Source: Ornithodoros turicata (lineage: Eukaryota > Arthropoda > Arachnida > Ixodida > Argasidae). From it: DNA of 64,000 nucleotides. The stretch spans positions 9,432,052-9,496,051 of the forward strand of contig NC_088209.1 in the NCBI RefSeq assembly GCF_037126465.1, given 5' to 3'. A program made the position numbers and the translations under genes. Below the pieces are notes generated by a model that saw only the letters and a list, made by a program, of their open reading frames with translations, did not search any database and was not told the origin of the DNA. Shown piece by piece: positions 8,511 to 19,512 of this stretch. How positions within the stretch are numbered: position 1 is the stretch's first letter; every line of letters starts with the position of its first letter.

Positions 8511-11277
8511 CAACATCCATGCTTTCTTTGTAAGACATACTCAGAGCTCGGCATTTCGGCCCGAAAGAACTCACGATTACGATCATCTGATACGGCGAGT
8601 GCGAAGCTGAAGCCGACACACGCTCGCGCTCGTGATCGTTGTGCACTATGAGTGCGTTACTGGATCGTAGTCATCGATGCGACTCTGTTTATCGAAGTCA
8701 CAACGTCGAACGAATGAGTTGATCGCGCATGCTGCGATCACCATGAGGGTATCTGCACGAATGCGATAACGGTATCAAGCAAAGGCCGTTCGCATTATCG
8801 CACCCGCGCGATCACCACGTAGTTGCGCTGTTGGCACATGGCACCTTGCACACAGCAAAGACAGGGAGGGCGGGAAATTCCTTTTGTAATTGTGCTTACG
8901 GGCCTAAAATAGGCAAATCAAAGGTCGCAATGGCAATTCTTCGAGCTCAGTGTGGGGTCTGCTGGGCAGTGGTTGTGCAGACAACAGGTGTTGCGCCACT
9001 GCTGAAGCAACGAAGAATCATGTCTGATCGCGTTGATGAGCCGCACAGAAATATTTATGTTGTGTCTTGAGTGTAACACGCGAATGGTTGGAAAGGGAAG
9101 AAGTGGGAAATTTTGAGCACGGTCAGAGCACGCTGTGGCTCTTTCCGGCCACGGTGCATCCACGGTGTTCAAGGTGCAAAAAGTTCGGCAGACGTCTGAA
9201 CGGGACGAGTTTCTTGCGGAGGACTCTTAGAAGCAACATGTGTGCATGTGTTTGGAAACATAACACCAGTCGCTGTTCTAAGCTGGGTCGTCTAGCGCAG
9301 AGCCATTTATTAGGAGAGTTGGATCATCCTGTGATCTTTTGATGCCCGGAGATAGGGAGCAGCCGTGACGTCAGAGCCTTCATCGCTCAGCACACCAGAC
9401 CTATTCCAAAGGCGAGCCGCGACGACACGGTGGGATCTGAAAGCAGAGCCTCTTCTCCAAAATGGTGCTACTCGCCTTGGCGCCGCCCATCCTGCGAGTC
9501 AAATGGCGCGCTTTGAGACAGGCTGCTCGCAATGGCCAAACTGTCCTAATAAACGGCTTTGGTCTAGCGGAGGTCTGCTTTGGCGTACCGGCCGCTTCCG
9601 GTGACGTCGAACACCGTATTTTCGGTGGCCGGTGCAATACAAAGGGCGCGACGGTCTTAACTTCTCCCGACTACAGTGGAAAAACTCATCCTCGTGGCTC
9701 AAAAGCGTGAAGGGGTCAAAATGGGCAGGAAGCCGGAGAAATTCCACGTCGTAGCCATTGAAAGCTCACTTAGCAACACGTATTTCTCAATGCCAATGTT
9801 AGGATGTTTGTTCCTTCATGCATTTCTGGGCGCTGAATAAATAATGTCAGCTCTCAATTGTAAATTGTAATTGTAGAGATTTCCTAAATGACGACGCCAT
9901 TGGCCTTCTTGTCGCCAGTACGTCTACATGCCGGTGCCGCGAAGTGAACTGCGGCAAGCAGAAAACGACACACACCATCACCACATGCCGACATTGCAAA
10001 ATTCTAGCATCGTGACGAGTAACGAAAAATTACAGACGTCGGAGGGTGATAACAACATGTGAGAAAGCATCCAAAGGCAAGCGTTATGCAAATATCGCCT
10101 CTTTTATGTGAATTTTATGCTAAGGGTAGACAGCCGTGAAGCAAGAGCATCGACCATAATATAAAAGTAGCCAGAAGGGGGTGGAACACACGGCGTTGTG
10201 AACGCTCCCAGAAAGTGCGCGCTTCCATATACTTGGCGTCTTTTGCAGAACGATATGATCGCCGTGATGAGCGCGATCACGCAATAATCGCGCTCAGGGA
10301 AAACAGCCTGATCACAATGATATTGTAATTCCCACGAATGCCTGCAAAGGCGTGGCATCGGGATCGCAATTCAGGAATCACGAAATACAGATTACTGCAC
10401 TGAGCCCGACCGCGATCACCGCAGGTTTTCCAGATGTTATCTCAACGTGCCGGAATCACCGCAAGGGCACATCAATGACGATAGCAATCAGAGCCACACT
10501 CATCCCTTTGGTGATCGTGATGGCGGTTATTGTGGGTTATCGCGATCATGCGTGATTTCGCCAAGGTCTGGACATACTGTGCATGAAACGCACATACGTG
10601 AATGTGCATGTGAGGGACATATACGGTATATACACAGGTATATGATATACCTGGACGAACCAATACATGGGCCACTAGTGCCAAAATTTAGGTATAAAAT
10701 ATGTATAATTTAGACATCATGGTTAATGCATGTCTATATGACGGCTCATTGGATTGATAAGTACTGCCCCATTTGAGACGTTTGGTCTAAAAAGGTCTAA
10801 ATCGATGTTACAATTATCCGTCTATTAGCCGTATTTGAGCGTAACATTAGCGGGGCTATGGGAAGGCCAGGGGACGGATACGGAGCAATAGAGCTACTTT
10901 GTTAGACGTCTAACAGACATTCCCAAAGTGCACATTTAAACGTCTTTTAGACGCACCATGCGTTGCCTGGGATCATGCTTTCATGTGAACCTCTTTGGAA
11001 TGGGGTAGGGTCCTGCACTCAACGCAGGGAAACGTCCCGCATCATCATCATCATTCATTCATCTATGTAGTTGTTGTTGTTGTTGGGATGCTAAGGGCAG
11101 TGACAGCACACAACTGCCGCTGTGCAATGGTCCGAGAACTGGAGCGCTTCAACAGTGTAATTCGTCCTGTCAGCTACTTGAAAGTTGACTCAAATCCTAT
11201 CTAGCCGAGCCCGCGAAGAAGCTCGAGCGCGCATATAAGCTATAGGGCAGAAGTGAGATATCTCCCCAACATCTGTA
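8511..11277. other. Gene-poor repeats: GATC-rich blocks, a GC-rich patch and a GTT-tailed repeat
   Basis: At 8560-8825 and 10240-10560 the sequence is dense in gcgatcac and tgatcgc words on both strands, suggesting diverged inverted copies of one repeat. 9360-9740 is GC-rich with a TGACGTCA word near 9366 and could be an old promoter, but no gene follows. 10690-10980 shares ggtctaaaaaggtctaa with 1313-1332. 10995-11085 ends in (ATC)n then (GTT)n, like a retroposon tail. No coding region is convincing. Confidence 0.35.
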
Positions 11278-12003
11278 TACGGTAGAAGTGGTTTTTTTCG
11301 CGCGGAATTATTTTTCGCGTTTTTCGCGAACACCTCCAAAATCGCGAATTTAAGTTCCCGCGAATGACTCTGGCCATATGAGGGCGAAAATCGTTCGGCG
11401 TTCGACGATATACCGCGATTACCTGACCCTTTCTACTCCATGTAGCATAGGCAGTTTAAGCAAGCGCAGAAGATTGTTTTATCCCATCAGGCAAGTTGAA
11501 AAGAAATGAAAATTCATCATGCTTTTGTTACTCCTATAAACGCTTTGCACTATACATGCAATACACCACTATACCACGAAGCCAGAACGTGCCTTTCTCC
11601 GCATTCTCAAAACCAGCTTGAATGATAGTACCACATCTCAACCGAACTGGTCAGTGCCCCGAGTGATAATTAATAAGAACTGCTAAAATAAACTGGCTAA
11701 CTAGCACACGGCCAGTACTATGGTCTCCTACAGGGTCCCTAAAAGCCATTTGACAGGACCTTTCCTCCTATCTCTGTGAGGAGAAGAAAAGAACAGACCT
11801 AGAATGCCGCAATCCACGTGAACAACGGATGTCTTAGTACGTGCCGAAATATGCCCGAGTATTGACGGCGGCACGATATGCAAGAGCAAAGCACTCCCGG
11901 AAACCTGTGTCGCGAATTTATGTTCTCGCGAATCAATACTCAAAGCAGCTCTGCTCGAAAACGCGAAAATATTTTCCACGCGGAAAAAACCACTTCTACA
12001 GTA
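11278..12003. mobile_element. Foldback/MITE element inserted in a LINE endonuclease
   Basis: Inverted ends ggtagaagtggtttttt (from 11281) and, on the other strand, tgtagaagtggttttttcc (from about 12001). The following CGCG-rich bases also match inward (cgcg...tttttcgcg, then cgcgaattta). It lies next to the truncated endonuclease frame of the LINE at 12016-13765, which loses its frame here. No transposase is present and I could not define a target duplication. Confidence 0.6.
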
Positions 12004-12015
12004 GTTTTCCCTATG

Positions 12016-12821
12016 GAGGATTTCCCTAAGTACTTCAACACGACTATCAGGCCTCAAAGCCCTTCCAAGCCTGTCGCCAAGGCTCAGAACGCAGTTAAAT
12101 TATCCCAGAAAGACAGTGTCAGACGATTGGCAGGGCTTGCGAGGAACGGCGAAAGCTCCAGGAACAGAGACCTCCTGCCTTGTGTCGTACAGGGCGCATA
12201 TACGTTAGCTGCTCTGCAATACTTCAGGTTTAAGCAAAATTCCACGACTAAAAACTCCCCAGCTCCTCCTTCAATAACGGAGCCAAAAGTGACGCCCTCT
12301 AAGCCGTTACGGAACAACAGTAGGCAACCACCCGACCTCCCACTCGAGAATACACGGAATAAAGTGTAGAATTCCGAAAAGACCTGACGAGCATTGCTCA
12401 ACCACTCAACCCAAGATATTTTGGTTTCCTGAAGGGCTATAATGTCTAAGGTACGAGACCGCACATATTGTAATACATAACACTTTTCACGGCTGCAGAG
12501 CCCTCTGACATTGAGGGTGGCAAACCTAAGACCCTCTATGACGAGCTGTGACGGTTTCAGCGTGCACGGGGGGTGTCGCCACCGTCCATTGTGCTGCTTT
12601 CCCACTCCCAGTGTCGTGCCAAGCAGGTGACGGTGCCAAGCAGCCAGACGGTGACGACACCTGAGTATCTGACGCCGGCGTGACCGCAATAAGGGTGTCA
12701 CTGGAATCCTTCTGGATGTCACATGAAGAGCAAACGTAAGGACTTGACGGCAGCACGAGGAGGCGACGAGGAGAGCCTTCTCTTGGTCGCACTGTCGTGA
12801 TAGTCCATGTCTTCCGCCCAC
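12016..12821 (-). pseudogene. LINE ORF2 N-terminus: AP-like endonuclease, truncated
   Basis: The - strand frame carries LRFATLNVRGLCSREK, then IIALQETKIS, then NVYAPC. These are the opening motifs of the endonuclease/exonuclease/phosphatase domain of non-LTR retrotransposons: the N-x-R region, the catalytic Glu in QETK, and the Tyr-Ala-Pro strand. The GDFN block and everything downstream are missing because the foldback element at 11278-12003 lies there. It follows ORF1 (13012-13758) on the same strand. An L1/Tx1-type assignment is likely. Confidence 0.8.
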
Positions 12822-13011
12822 GGGGATGTGCTCATACAGTTTTCAGTGCTCGTGTCAGGAAGTGGAGCAACGGCTGCGACTCTGCCGTCAGACGGGGCAG
12901 TTCCTGCATCAACTACTTCACCATTGATTTCCGTGCACACATGCTCAGCCGCATATTAACGAGGAGGCGGCTCCTTCTCCAAAAGCAACTCTTCAACGTC
13001 ACAATGGTCCA

Positions 13012-13758
13012 TTAGGTTCTCTTCACGTGGCGGTATGGACACGATGGCTGCGTACGACCTTGGGCAGAAGGCAGTTTCATGACCAAAGCGCTTACAGCTG
13101 CTGCACTGAGCGACCTAACACTCCCGGCGTATATGACCTTGCTGCTTGCACCGAAGGCACAGTTGCGGCATGTCCTTACACAAGACCAGCACGTGAGTGC
13201 CACAAATAGTGATAAGGTGCGGGAGGTCCGTAGCAGTAATGTCCCTTTTTTGCGCAGTTTCACAGAGCACGACAGGGAACCGACGTTTACAATGTCGGGG
13301 TCTGACAAACTAATTCTTCTGGCTTCTTTCACATTGCCGTAGTTCACAAAAGCTGCCCCTATGTCACGCTCTGTAACGGAGGGAACCCAATTCAGCCGCA
13401 ATTGAAGAACCGGAATAGTGGCTTCTAGGATGATGCACTTGTCTCCCTTGACCGTGAGCTTCCGATGCGTCACGAAGTGGTCTTTGGCAGTGGCAGTCTT
13501 AAATTGCATGAGCCAGATGTGGCTATACTGATATCGTCCAAGGTCTTCAATGCCGGAAAATTGCAAAAGGGATAGAAGGGCCACCTTAAAATCCGCCACG
13601 GTGTAAGGTCTACCTGTGACATCGCCTTGAAGAACGACGCAAGCGGCAACTGATGAACATGAGAAAACAGATGTTCTGAGGCTGGAGCAACACAGAAGAA
13701 CAAACACATACAAAGCCTCAAATCGCCAAAGAAATTTACGATGAAAGATGGAGATCAC
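13012..13758 (-). pseudogene. LINE ORF1: nucleic-acid-binding protein with CCHC knuckles
   Basis: The first part forms a continuous frame that includes YSHIWLMQFKTATAKDHF, resembling the RRM-like fold of L1/Tx1 ORF1 proteins. After a frameshift, two zinc knuckles appear in another frame near 13050-13165 (CLRCKQQGHIRREC and CSSCKRFGHETAFC), separated by a TAG codon. Such proteins bind the LINE RNA as chaperones. The start lies only a few bases inside the tRNA-like module at 13766-13835. Decayed. Confidence 0.75.
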
Positions 13759-13765
13759 AGAAAAG

Positions 13766-13835
13766 GTGAGCCAGCTGTAGGACTCGAACCCACATCTTCT
13801 GATTTTCGGTCCAGGGCTCTACCAGCCAAGCAAAC
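13766..13835 (-). repeat. tRNA-like module between two tandem LINEs (copy 2)
   Basis: The - strand has tggtagagccctgg, an anticodon-arm-like ctggaccgaaaatcag and the B-box gggttcgagtcc. It sits between the 3' end of one LINE (13836-14205 and beyond) and the ORF1 start of the next (13758), all on the same strand. Equivalent modules with the same following bases occur at 58-134, 23031-23103 and 23352-23427. Confidence 0.65.
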
Positions 13836-14205
13836 TTTTTCTTAATCTTTTACTAACAAATGCACACAAGTACAGGTACGTCACACGCTTGCAACGCCGA
13901 GGGCCATTACAAAACGTTTAAAGAGAAAGTCGAATACCTTTTGAATTTGGACTTAATAACTTTACCAGCACGTAAGGGCGTCAGACAATGTTTCTAATCG
14001 ATCTGGCAGCTCTACACGTCGCATAAGGCACAGCTTAAGTTGGGATATTTCCATCATAGTGGTTCTTCATTCCTGTCAGTCATACGGAGTTTCCACAGGC
14101 AGTTCAAGGCTATAAGCATGACAATATCGTACCTGACTGTTCCCCCGGGCGTAATGGGAGAAACCATATGGTGTGTGGGTTAAGCCGAAGTCGTGTTTTG
14201 TAAAA
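13836..14205 (-). pseudogene. 3' end of second LINE, cut off by a Gypsy insertion
   Basis: The - strand continues the LINE C-terminal region interrupted at 19513. Motifs FSHYARGNSQVRYCHAYSLE and LSDALTCW match the inverted piece at 22690-23000. The last ~100 bases (about 13836-13935) match 22575-22690. The Gypsy element at 14210-19512 separates this from the rest of ORF2. Confidence 0.65.
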
Positions 14206-14209
14206 CTTT

Positions 14210-14434
14210 TGTAGACAATTTCACTCACGATTGTATAGATCGAAACCGCACATTTGCTCGGGAGCATCTTTATTGTCCGACTGCTTCTCCTCTTTCGAGG
14301 ATGTACATGGTATTGGCTTACATAAACATCAGTCAGGGGTTGGGGGCCTCTGGCCTCGTCTGACTCACGTGGCGGATTGGCGCCGTGCTTTTGTTTTGTC
14401 TTGGGTCGAAGTGCTCGAGTTTCGCACGTTTACA
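14210..14434 (-). repeat. 3' LTR of the Gypsy element
   Basis: A 225-base direct repeat of 19288-19512 with scattered substitutions. Ends are TGTAAACG and GTCTACA on the - strand. It holds a tttattgtc stretch and a block (gtacatggtattggct) found identically in both LTRs. Confidence 0.9.
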
Positions 14435-14817
14435 CTCGGCCATCCTGCCATGCTCTCGTCCCGAGAGCACAATACGGAACACAACACAAAACTCAACTAC
14501 ATTAGAGTTCATGAGTATCTGAAAGACGCAAAATCAATGCAATATAACAGAATCATCGCAAAATATGAAACAAAATCAAATCAATCAAACACAAAATAAG
14601 ATATATGAAACTAAACTTCACTGTCGCTGAGGACGTCGCCGCAGTCTTCCTTAGTGAGCTTAGAGAATTTCATTTGACTTGCATGGGCAGTCGTGGTGTA
14701 AGTCGGACGTGTCGACTTTTCCGGAACACGAAGATTGGTTACACGGTAGGAGTCCGCTGAGAGGACCTCTATAACAATGAAAGGTCCGCGGTATTTTGGT
14801 TGTGGCTTTGTCGGTAG

Positions 14818-15699
14818 TCACGTGTGTGTTGGGAGTGGCATGATGAATACGACGTCACCGATCTCATAGCTCGGTGCAGTGGTGCGATATTTGTCGTACC
14901 CCTCCTTTCTTTTTTCCTTCTGCGCCTTCATGGCTTCGATGGCCTCTGCTCTTAGTTCAGCTGGCGGCACGTACTGCGGGTCGTGCAGAACATTGTTCAG
15001 GCTTCCGCCATGAAATACAGGGGAGTATCCGTACAACAGTTCAGATGGTGATTTTCCCGTTGATCGGCTTTGCGTAGCATTGATGTTTCGTTCGACTTTG
15101 TCAAGGTGCGCATCCCAGTCTCGATGAGTGACATTCTCCATTGATGTCGCGATAGCTGGAATTAGAACGCGGTGAATTCTCTCAACCTGTCCGTTTTCTT
15201 GTGGGTGTTGCATGGACGTAAGACAATGCTTGATGCCGCGAGATTCACAATAGGTCTCAAAGCTTCGGGACGTGAAGCAAGTGCCCCTGTTCGTTATCAC
15301 CGTCTTAGGTTGCCCGTGGCGGTTGATGAACTCGTCCATAAACCGCAAAACAAACTTGACTTCGGTGCTCGGGTACGCACGTATGTGGACGAACTTGGTG
15401 TGGTTGTCAACCAACACGAGGAGCACTGTGTCTCGGCGATTACTCCTTACAAATGGTCCCAGGTGGTCTATGTGCACAACCTCGAATGGGCGCGTTCCTG
15501 GAGGTATAGGGTGCAACTTCCCCTGCTGTCTCCCTCCTGGCTGCTTGTGGAAAAGACATTCAATGCAGTCTTTGATGTAACGCGTTGTGTAACTTTGCAT
15601 CTGAAGGAACCAGTAAGCACGGCGAATGTGGTCCACAGTTTTGTCTACGACGAAGTGAACCGCGAGGTCATGGTGCTGAATCAGAATTAACTTTCTCAT
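14818..15699 (-). CDS. Gypsy integrase with an altered catalytic Asp
   Basis: About 290 residues. The zinc-binding HHCC motif is near the N-terminus (HH at residues 9-10, CIEC near 46-49). The catalytic core follows: first Asp in VVHIDHLGPF, last Glu in PQENGQVERIH, and a C-terminal tail with PSYEIGDVVFIMP. The second catalytic position, normally Asp in T-D-R-G-T, is Asn (TNRGTCF; codon AAC at 15289-15291). That should abolish strand transfer. The frame is otherwise open, but the linker to RNase H upstream is frameshifted. Confidence 0.9.
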   Translation of the reverse strand: MRKLILIQHHDLAVHFVVDKTVDHIRRAYWFLQMQSYTTRYIKDCIECLFHKQPGGRQQGKLHPIPPGTRPFEVVHIDHLGPFVRSNRRDTVLLVLVDNHTKFVHIRAYPSTEVKFVLRFMDEFINRHGQPKTVITNRGTCFTSRSFETYCESRGIKHCLTSMQHPQENGQVERIHRVLIPAIATSMENVTHRDWDAHLDKVERNINATQSRSTGKSPSELLYGYSPVFHGGSLNNVLHDPQYVPPAELRAEAIEAMKAQKEKRKEGYDKYRTTAPSYEIGDVVFIMPLPTHT

Positions 15700-16474
15700 C
15701 GACCTAGAGACGACGAACAGGTCCCTTTTACGGTTTCCGTCCTCGTGTACTTTGACAGCTTATATCCCTGTATCTTGGAGTTCTCCAACGGCCTTCTCTC
15801 CTGTTTTGGCTTGCTCAAAGCTTCCATTATCATTCCAAGTTCCTCATCTTGCGCCTGTATCATGGCTATCTTGTCTTCGACGGGGACCGTGTAGTACACG
15901 TTTACTGTGCATAGCTCTGGCAATCGCTCAGAGTCACATTCGCGGTTTGGCACTTCATCACGTTCATCTAGAGGTGCACGACTCAAGGCGTCTACGTGTG
16001 CCATCCGCTTCCAGGTCTTGCTGAAATGTGTAGGTGTACTCGCTCACTGGTCTATCCATCGTGCTACTTGAGGTCTGATGGATGTTGTTTCCCTCATGTG
16101 GGCCACAGCGGTACAGTCTGTCACGATTGTGAAATCACTGCCAAGGAGGAACGGGCGCAGTCTCCCTACGGACCACACAACGGCCAAGAGTTCCAGAGGA
16201 GTAGAGTGGTATTTCTGCTCTGCCACGTTGGTGCGCCGGCTGACGCAGTACACGAGATGCCATTTGCCTTCCGTATCCCTTTGTAGGAGGAGGCCCGCGA
16301 GGCCTTGTTGGCTGGCGTGTGTGTGCAATTCTCTGCTGTTGGGTCATACAGCCGTAAGACCGGCTTTTGCACCAGGAGTTCTCGGAGCTTCCCGAAGGCC
16401 TCGTGCTGTCGCTGTCCACTCAAAGTCGCTACTAGAGTTCTGAAGTCTATGTAGCGGAGCTGCAATGCTTGCAT
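15696..16474 (-). pseudogene. Gypsy RNase H and linker, frameshifted
   Basis: Piece 16044-16328 carries QKYHSTPLELLAVVWSVGRL and FTIVTDCTAV, the RNase H region of Ty3/Gypsy Pol. Piece 15696-16004 begins HVDALSRAPL, the conserved tether before integrase. These lie in frames different from RT (16344-17417), with at least two indels between them. Confidence 0.85.
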
Positions 16475-17417
16475 AACACGGTATGAACTTTCTGAAGAAT
16501 CCCGTCAGTCCAAGGAATCGCCTCACCCCCAAGGCTGTCTCTGGCGTCTTGAACTTTGAAATCGCAGATAACTTGTTTGTACCAGGACGTATCCCTTCTG
16601 GTGTCCGCACAAATCCCAGGTACTCCACGCGGCCAGCTGCAAAAACGCACTTTTGCAGGCGCAACGTCAGGTTTGCTTTTGTTATGGCTTCGAGAACCTT
16701 CTCTAGCTTTTGGAGCATCTCAGCCCAGTCGCGCGCGGCCACAATAATATCATCCAAGTAGCAAGACGCAGTGGTCCAGATCAATGGTCCAAGTGCTTGC
16801 GTGATCATTCTCTGATACACTGGTGGTCCGTTGGCCAGACCGAAAACTATACGCGTTGGTTCGAAATGGCCATCTGGTGTGGTGAATGCTGCCTTTCCCC
16901 GCGATTCCTCGGCCAAAGGAATCTGGAAATACCCGTTTGCCATGTCGAGCACAGTGAACATGGTGTGTCCGGAAAGGCGGTCCAATATGTCATCTATAAC
17001 TGGGAGTGGAAATCGATCTTTCACTGTCTGCTTATTCAAACGGTGATAGTCAATGACCATTCGGTAGTCTCCATTATTTTTCTTAAAGAGCAGTACATGG
17101 CTACTGTATTCGGACTTACTATCACGCACAAGGCCACATGCCTTCAATTCGTCAACGATATCGCGTATAATTGCTCGCTCATGATGGGAGGCGCTGTAGG
17201 GAGGACGGGAAACAGGCTTACTTCCAGGTATCTCCGTTATGGTCATCTCCGTGTCAGTGGTACACCCGAGCTCTTGCATGCTCAAAGCAAAGCAGTCTCG
17301 ATAGCGATTGAGAAGGCTGCAGAGTTCTTCCTTCTCGCCGGGATTAATGTTTGGTCCCACGTTAACGTCTTTTGCGTAGATGGGTTCTTTGTGCGCACCT
17401 TCGTTGACGATGCACAC
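16344..17417 (-). CDS. Gypsy reverse transcriptase
   Basis: The open frame of 357 codons contains PPYSASHHERAIIRDIV, the LLFKKNNGDYRMVIDYHRLN strand, FTVLDMANGYFQIPL and the catalytic box YLDDIIV, followed by the thumb region VRRFLGLTGFFRKFIP. All core RT blocks are present in order. Upstream it is out of frame with the protease ORF (17506-18237), and downstream with RNase H. It would copy the element RNA in a cytoplasmic particle; here it cannot be made as part of a full Pol. Confidence 0.93.
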   Translation of the reverse strand: MCIVNEGAHKEPIYAKDVNVGPNINPGEKEELCSLLNRYRDCFALSMQELGCTTDTEMTITEIPGSKPVSRPPYSASHHERAIIRDIVDELKACGLVRDSKSEYSSHVLLFKKNNGDYRMVIDYHRLNKQTVKDRFPLPVIDDILDRLSGHTMFTVLDMANGYFQIPLAEESRGKAAFTTPDGHFEPTRIVFGLANGPPVYQRMITQALGPLIWTTASCYLDDIIVAARDWAEMLQKLEKVLEAITKANLTLRLQKCVFAAGRVEYLGFVRTPEGIRPGTNKLSAISKFKTPETALGVRRFLGLTGFFRKFIPCYASIAAPLHRLQNSSSDFEWTATARGLREAPRTPGAKAGLTAV

Positions 17418-17505
17418 ATCAGCATGGGGGACACTTCATCCACTTCCGGTTTACGCAAACGTACCTGTCCCGCCTTTACGGCTAGCGTTGACTGCCCGTG
17501 GTTTG

Positions 17506-18237
17506 TCACTCTATCAGCTGTTCTTCCGTACGCCCAGTCGATACAGCTGACAAGAACTGCACCGTCAGTGGCGGTATCTCGACTGATTCTTGAGCACATA
17601 TGTTGCCTCGACGTATGGTCAAGTCTTCCAAACCTTTCTCACATTCTGGGGACTGTGTCTTGTTGATTAGGAGCGAGTCTCCTCCGTCTCGGATTAGCAC
17701 TAGATTTGGGGAGTCGACAACGTCTGTGCCCACGATCACATCAGGGCCAGGCAAGCAGCTGTCTTCCGCGATGAAGAAGCGAACTTCAGGAATGTCTATG
17801 TTGTCTACGCAAAGATTCGTAATGATCTCACCGAGGGAAGCCTGGCTTCCACCCACACCACGTATGGGGGCGCCTGGTTGAGCAATGAGGTGTTTGTTCA
17901 ACTTCGCAGCAAAACTAAGCTTCATGAGACTGATGTCAGCCCCGGTATCCAAGAGTGCGATGACTTCTCGGCCGCACACTATGGCGTTCTTGTATATCAT
18001 TTTGCACCTCTCGTTCTCTGTTGCCCGTATAACTGTCTTGGGGGCTGTCTGGGAAGTGCAGTTCCTCGATCCGTGACCCTCTTGGTTACATCTCGAGCAG
18101 CGTTGTGGTCTCTTAGGTTCAGGACAAGCGCTCGCATAATGACCATATCCTTGACAGTTGTAACACTTCGTCTTGGGCTGATCCTTGCCCTTTTTGCTTG
18201 CAGTGGCTGCAGCGTCGTTCGACGACGTTTTCACCAT
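17506..18237 (-). CDS. Gypsy nucleocapsid and aspartic protease
   Basis: The 243-codon frame begins within the Gag tail and has two CCHC zinc knuckles (CYNCQGYGHYASAC and CSRCNQEGHGSRNC, residues about 25-60). The retroviral-type protease active site LLDTGADISLM follows near residue 95-105. Zinc knuckles bind the genomic RNA; the protease would cut Gag-Pol. The frame is intact to 17506 but does not run into RT. Confidence 0.92.
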   Translation of the reverse strand: MVKTSSNDAAATASKKGKDQPKTKCYNCQGYGHYASACPEPKRPQRCSRCNQEGHGSRNCTSQTAPKTVIRATENERCKMIYKNAIVCGREVIALLDTGADISLMKLSFAAKLNKHLIAQPGAPIRGVGGSQASLGEIITNLCVDNIDIPEVRFFIAEDSCLPGPDVIVGTDVVDSPNLVLIRDGGDSLLINKTQSPECEKGLEDLTIRRGNICAQESVEIPPLTVQFLSAVSTGRTEEQLIE

Positions 18238-18243
18238 AGTCCC

Positions 18244-19209
18244 AGCAGTTCCGGTCGTTTTCGCTGGCGTACTTGTACGGCGAGTTGTGCTCGCTGGAAA
18301 CTGACTTTCTCGTGCCTTTCGGAAAGCATCATACCCTCTGATGGCGCGAAGCAGATCATCGCGGTTCGATATTCCTTGTCTCGCAAGGAGTGCTAATTTT
18401 TGTCGCTTGGAGAGTTCGAATTATCTCATTAATTGTGTCACTGACGCTCAGCTTCAACTTGACGCCCACGACGTCCTGTTGCACTCGTTGCGACATTCGG
18501 CGCCAAAGATCCGATTGACTCTCGGTGTGCACAAACGCAGATTCAAACGCAGTCTCAAACGCATCCCACGTTGTGCATCTATTGAGCCTAACCAGGTTCT
18601 CACAGTGCCTTTCATTTTCAGTCGAGCCACATTCAGCTTCTGCTTTTCGCTCCATCCCGCAAATCCCGTCGTATGTTGGAATTCGGTTAACCATTCCCTT
18701 GCTCCAATAACATCGTCCGTACCGCAAAAATCTTGAATGGCACTAGATGGATCGGGGTTAACATACATCGCTCGAGATACCCCGTCCGACGGTGTCTGTG
18801 CAGGAAAGCGTTGTAGCAATTGCGCGAAGGTGTCCATCATATGCAGCAGAGTAACTTCAGTGACATTTGAAGTAGAAAAGGTCCCACCTGTGTTGGCAAA
18901 TCCTTCTTGAGTCTCAGTTGAACGCGATGCAGGAGGCACTGGAGCAGCACCCTCAGTGATGCCTGATTGTCCACTCAGTTGGTCAATCCCTCGTTGCAGT
19001 TGTTGCCGTTGGTCCAACCTTTCGCTCAACTGGTCGGGTGACTGGTCCTTGTGACCACCCATGTCCTGACTCTCGTCGATCGAGTCATCCGCGGTGATGA
19101 ACGGGGTGATGTCAGAATCGGTGCTGAGCGCTGGCACGGCAATCTTCTTGTTCTCGACGGATGTGCTTGACGCTACTGACGTCTTCGGTGCGACCCGCTT
19201 TAGAAGCAT
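18244..19209 (-). pseudogene. Gypsy Gag, frameshifted
   Basis: The N-terminal frame (18454-19209) is Ser/Thr/Gln-rich, then has REWLTEFQHTTGFAGWSEKQ, the capsid-like region of Ty3/Gypsy Gag. The C-terminal part TWDAFETAFESAF and DLWRRMSQRVQQ is in another frame (18356-18727), so there is an indel near 18600. The remaining link to the zinc knuckles (18244-18360) is in a third frame. Would form the particle shell. Confidence 0.8.
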
Positions 19210-19287
19210 TGTACAGCGTTGTCAAGTCCCGCCACCGGCTCAGAATAAAACACAAAGTGCAAGAATCCGTCGTATTCCACTTCTGAG

Positions 19288-19512
19288 CGTAGATAATTTC
19301 ACTCGCGATTGTCTATATCGAAACCGCACATCTGGTCGGGAGCATCTTTATTGTCCTACTGCTTCTCCTCTTTCGAGGATGTACATGGTATTGGCTTACA
19401 TAAACATCAGTCAGGGGTTGGGGGCCTCTGGCCTCGTCTGTCTCACGTGGCGGATTGGCGCCGTGCTTTTGTTTTGTCTTGGGTCGAAGTGCTCGTGATT
19501 CGCACGTTTACA
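19288..19512 (-). repeat. 5' LTR of the Gypsy element
   Basis: A 225-base partner of 14210-14434. Its inner end reads cgtaga where the other LTR has tgtaga, showing independent decay. A tggaatacgacgg stretch lies about 9 bases inside on the - strand and could be the primer-binding site, but I could not match it to a tRNA. Confidence 0.9.

Larger units (their letters stand above)
14210..19512 (-). mobile_element. Complete Ty3/Gypsy LTR retrotransposon
   Basis: Two 225-bp LTRs (14210-14434 and 19288-19512) flank gag, protease, RT, RNase H and integrase in the order typical of Ty3/Gypsy, transcribed on the - strand. The four bases before the left LTR (cttt, 14206-14209) match those after the right LTR (cttt, 19513-19516), giving a 4-bp target duplication. 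On the - strand the LTR starts TGTAAACG and ends in CTACA or CTACG. Coding regions carry several frameshifts and a catalytic substitution, so it is not autonomous. It was inserted into a LINE ORF2. Confidence 0.93.

Noticed and set aside
9365..9747. Overlapping ORFs on both strands in a GC-rich patch
   Set aside because: High GC removes stop codons in several frames at once; no motif, start context or splice evidence.
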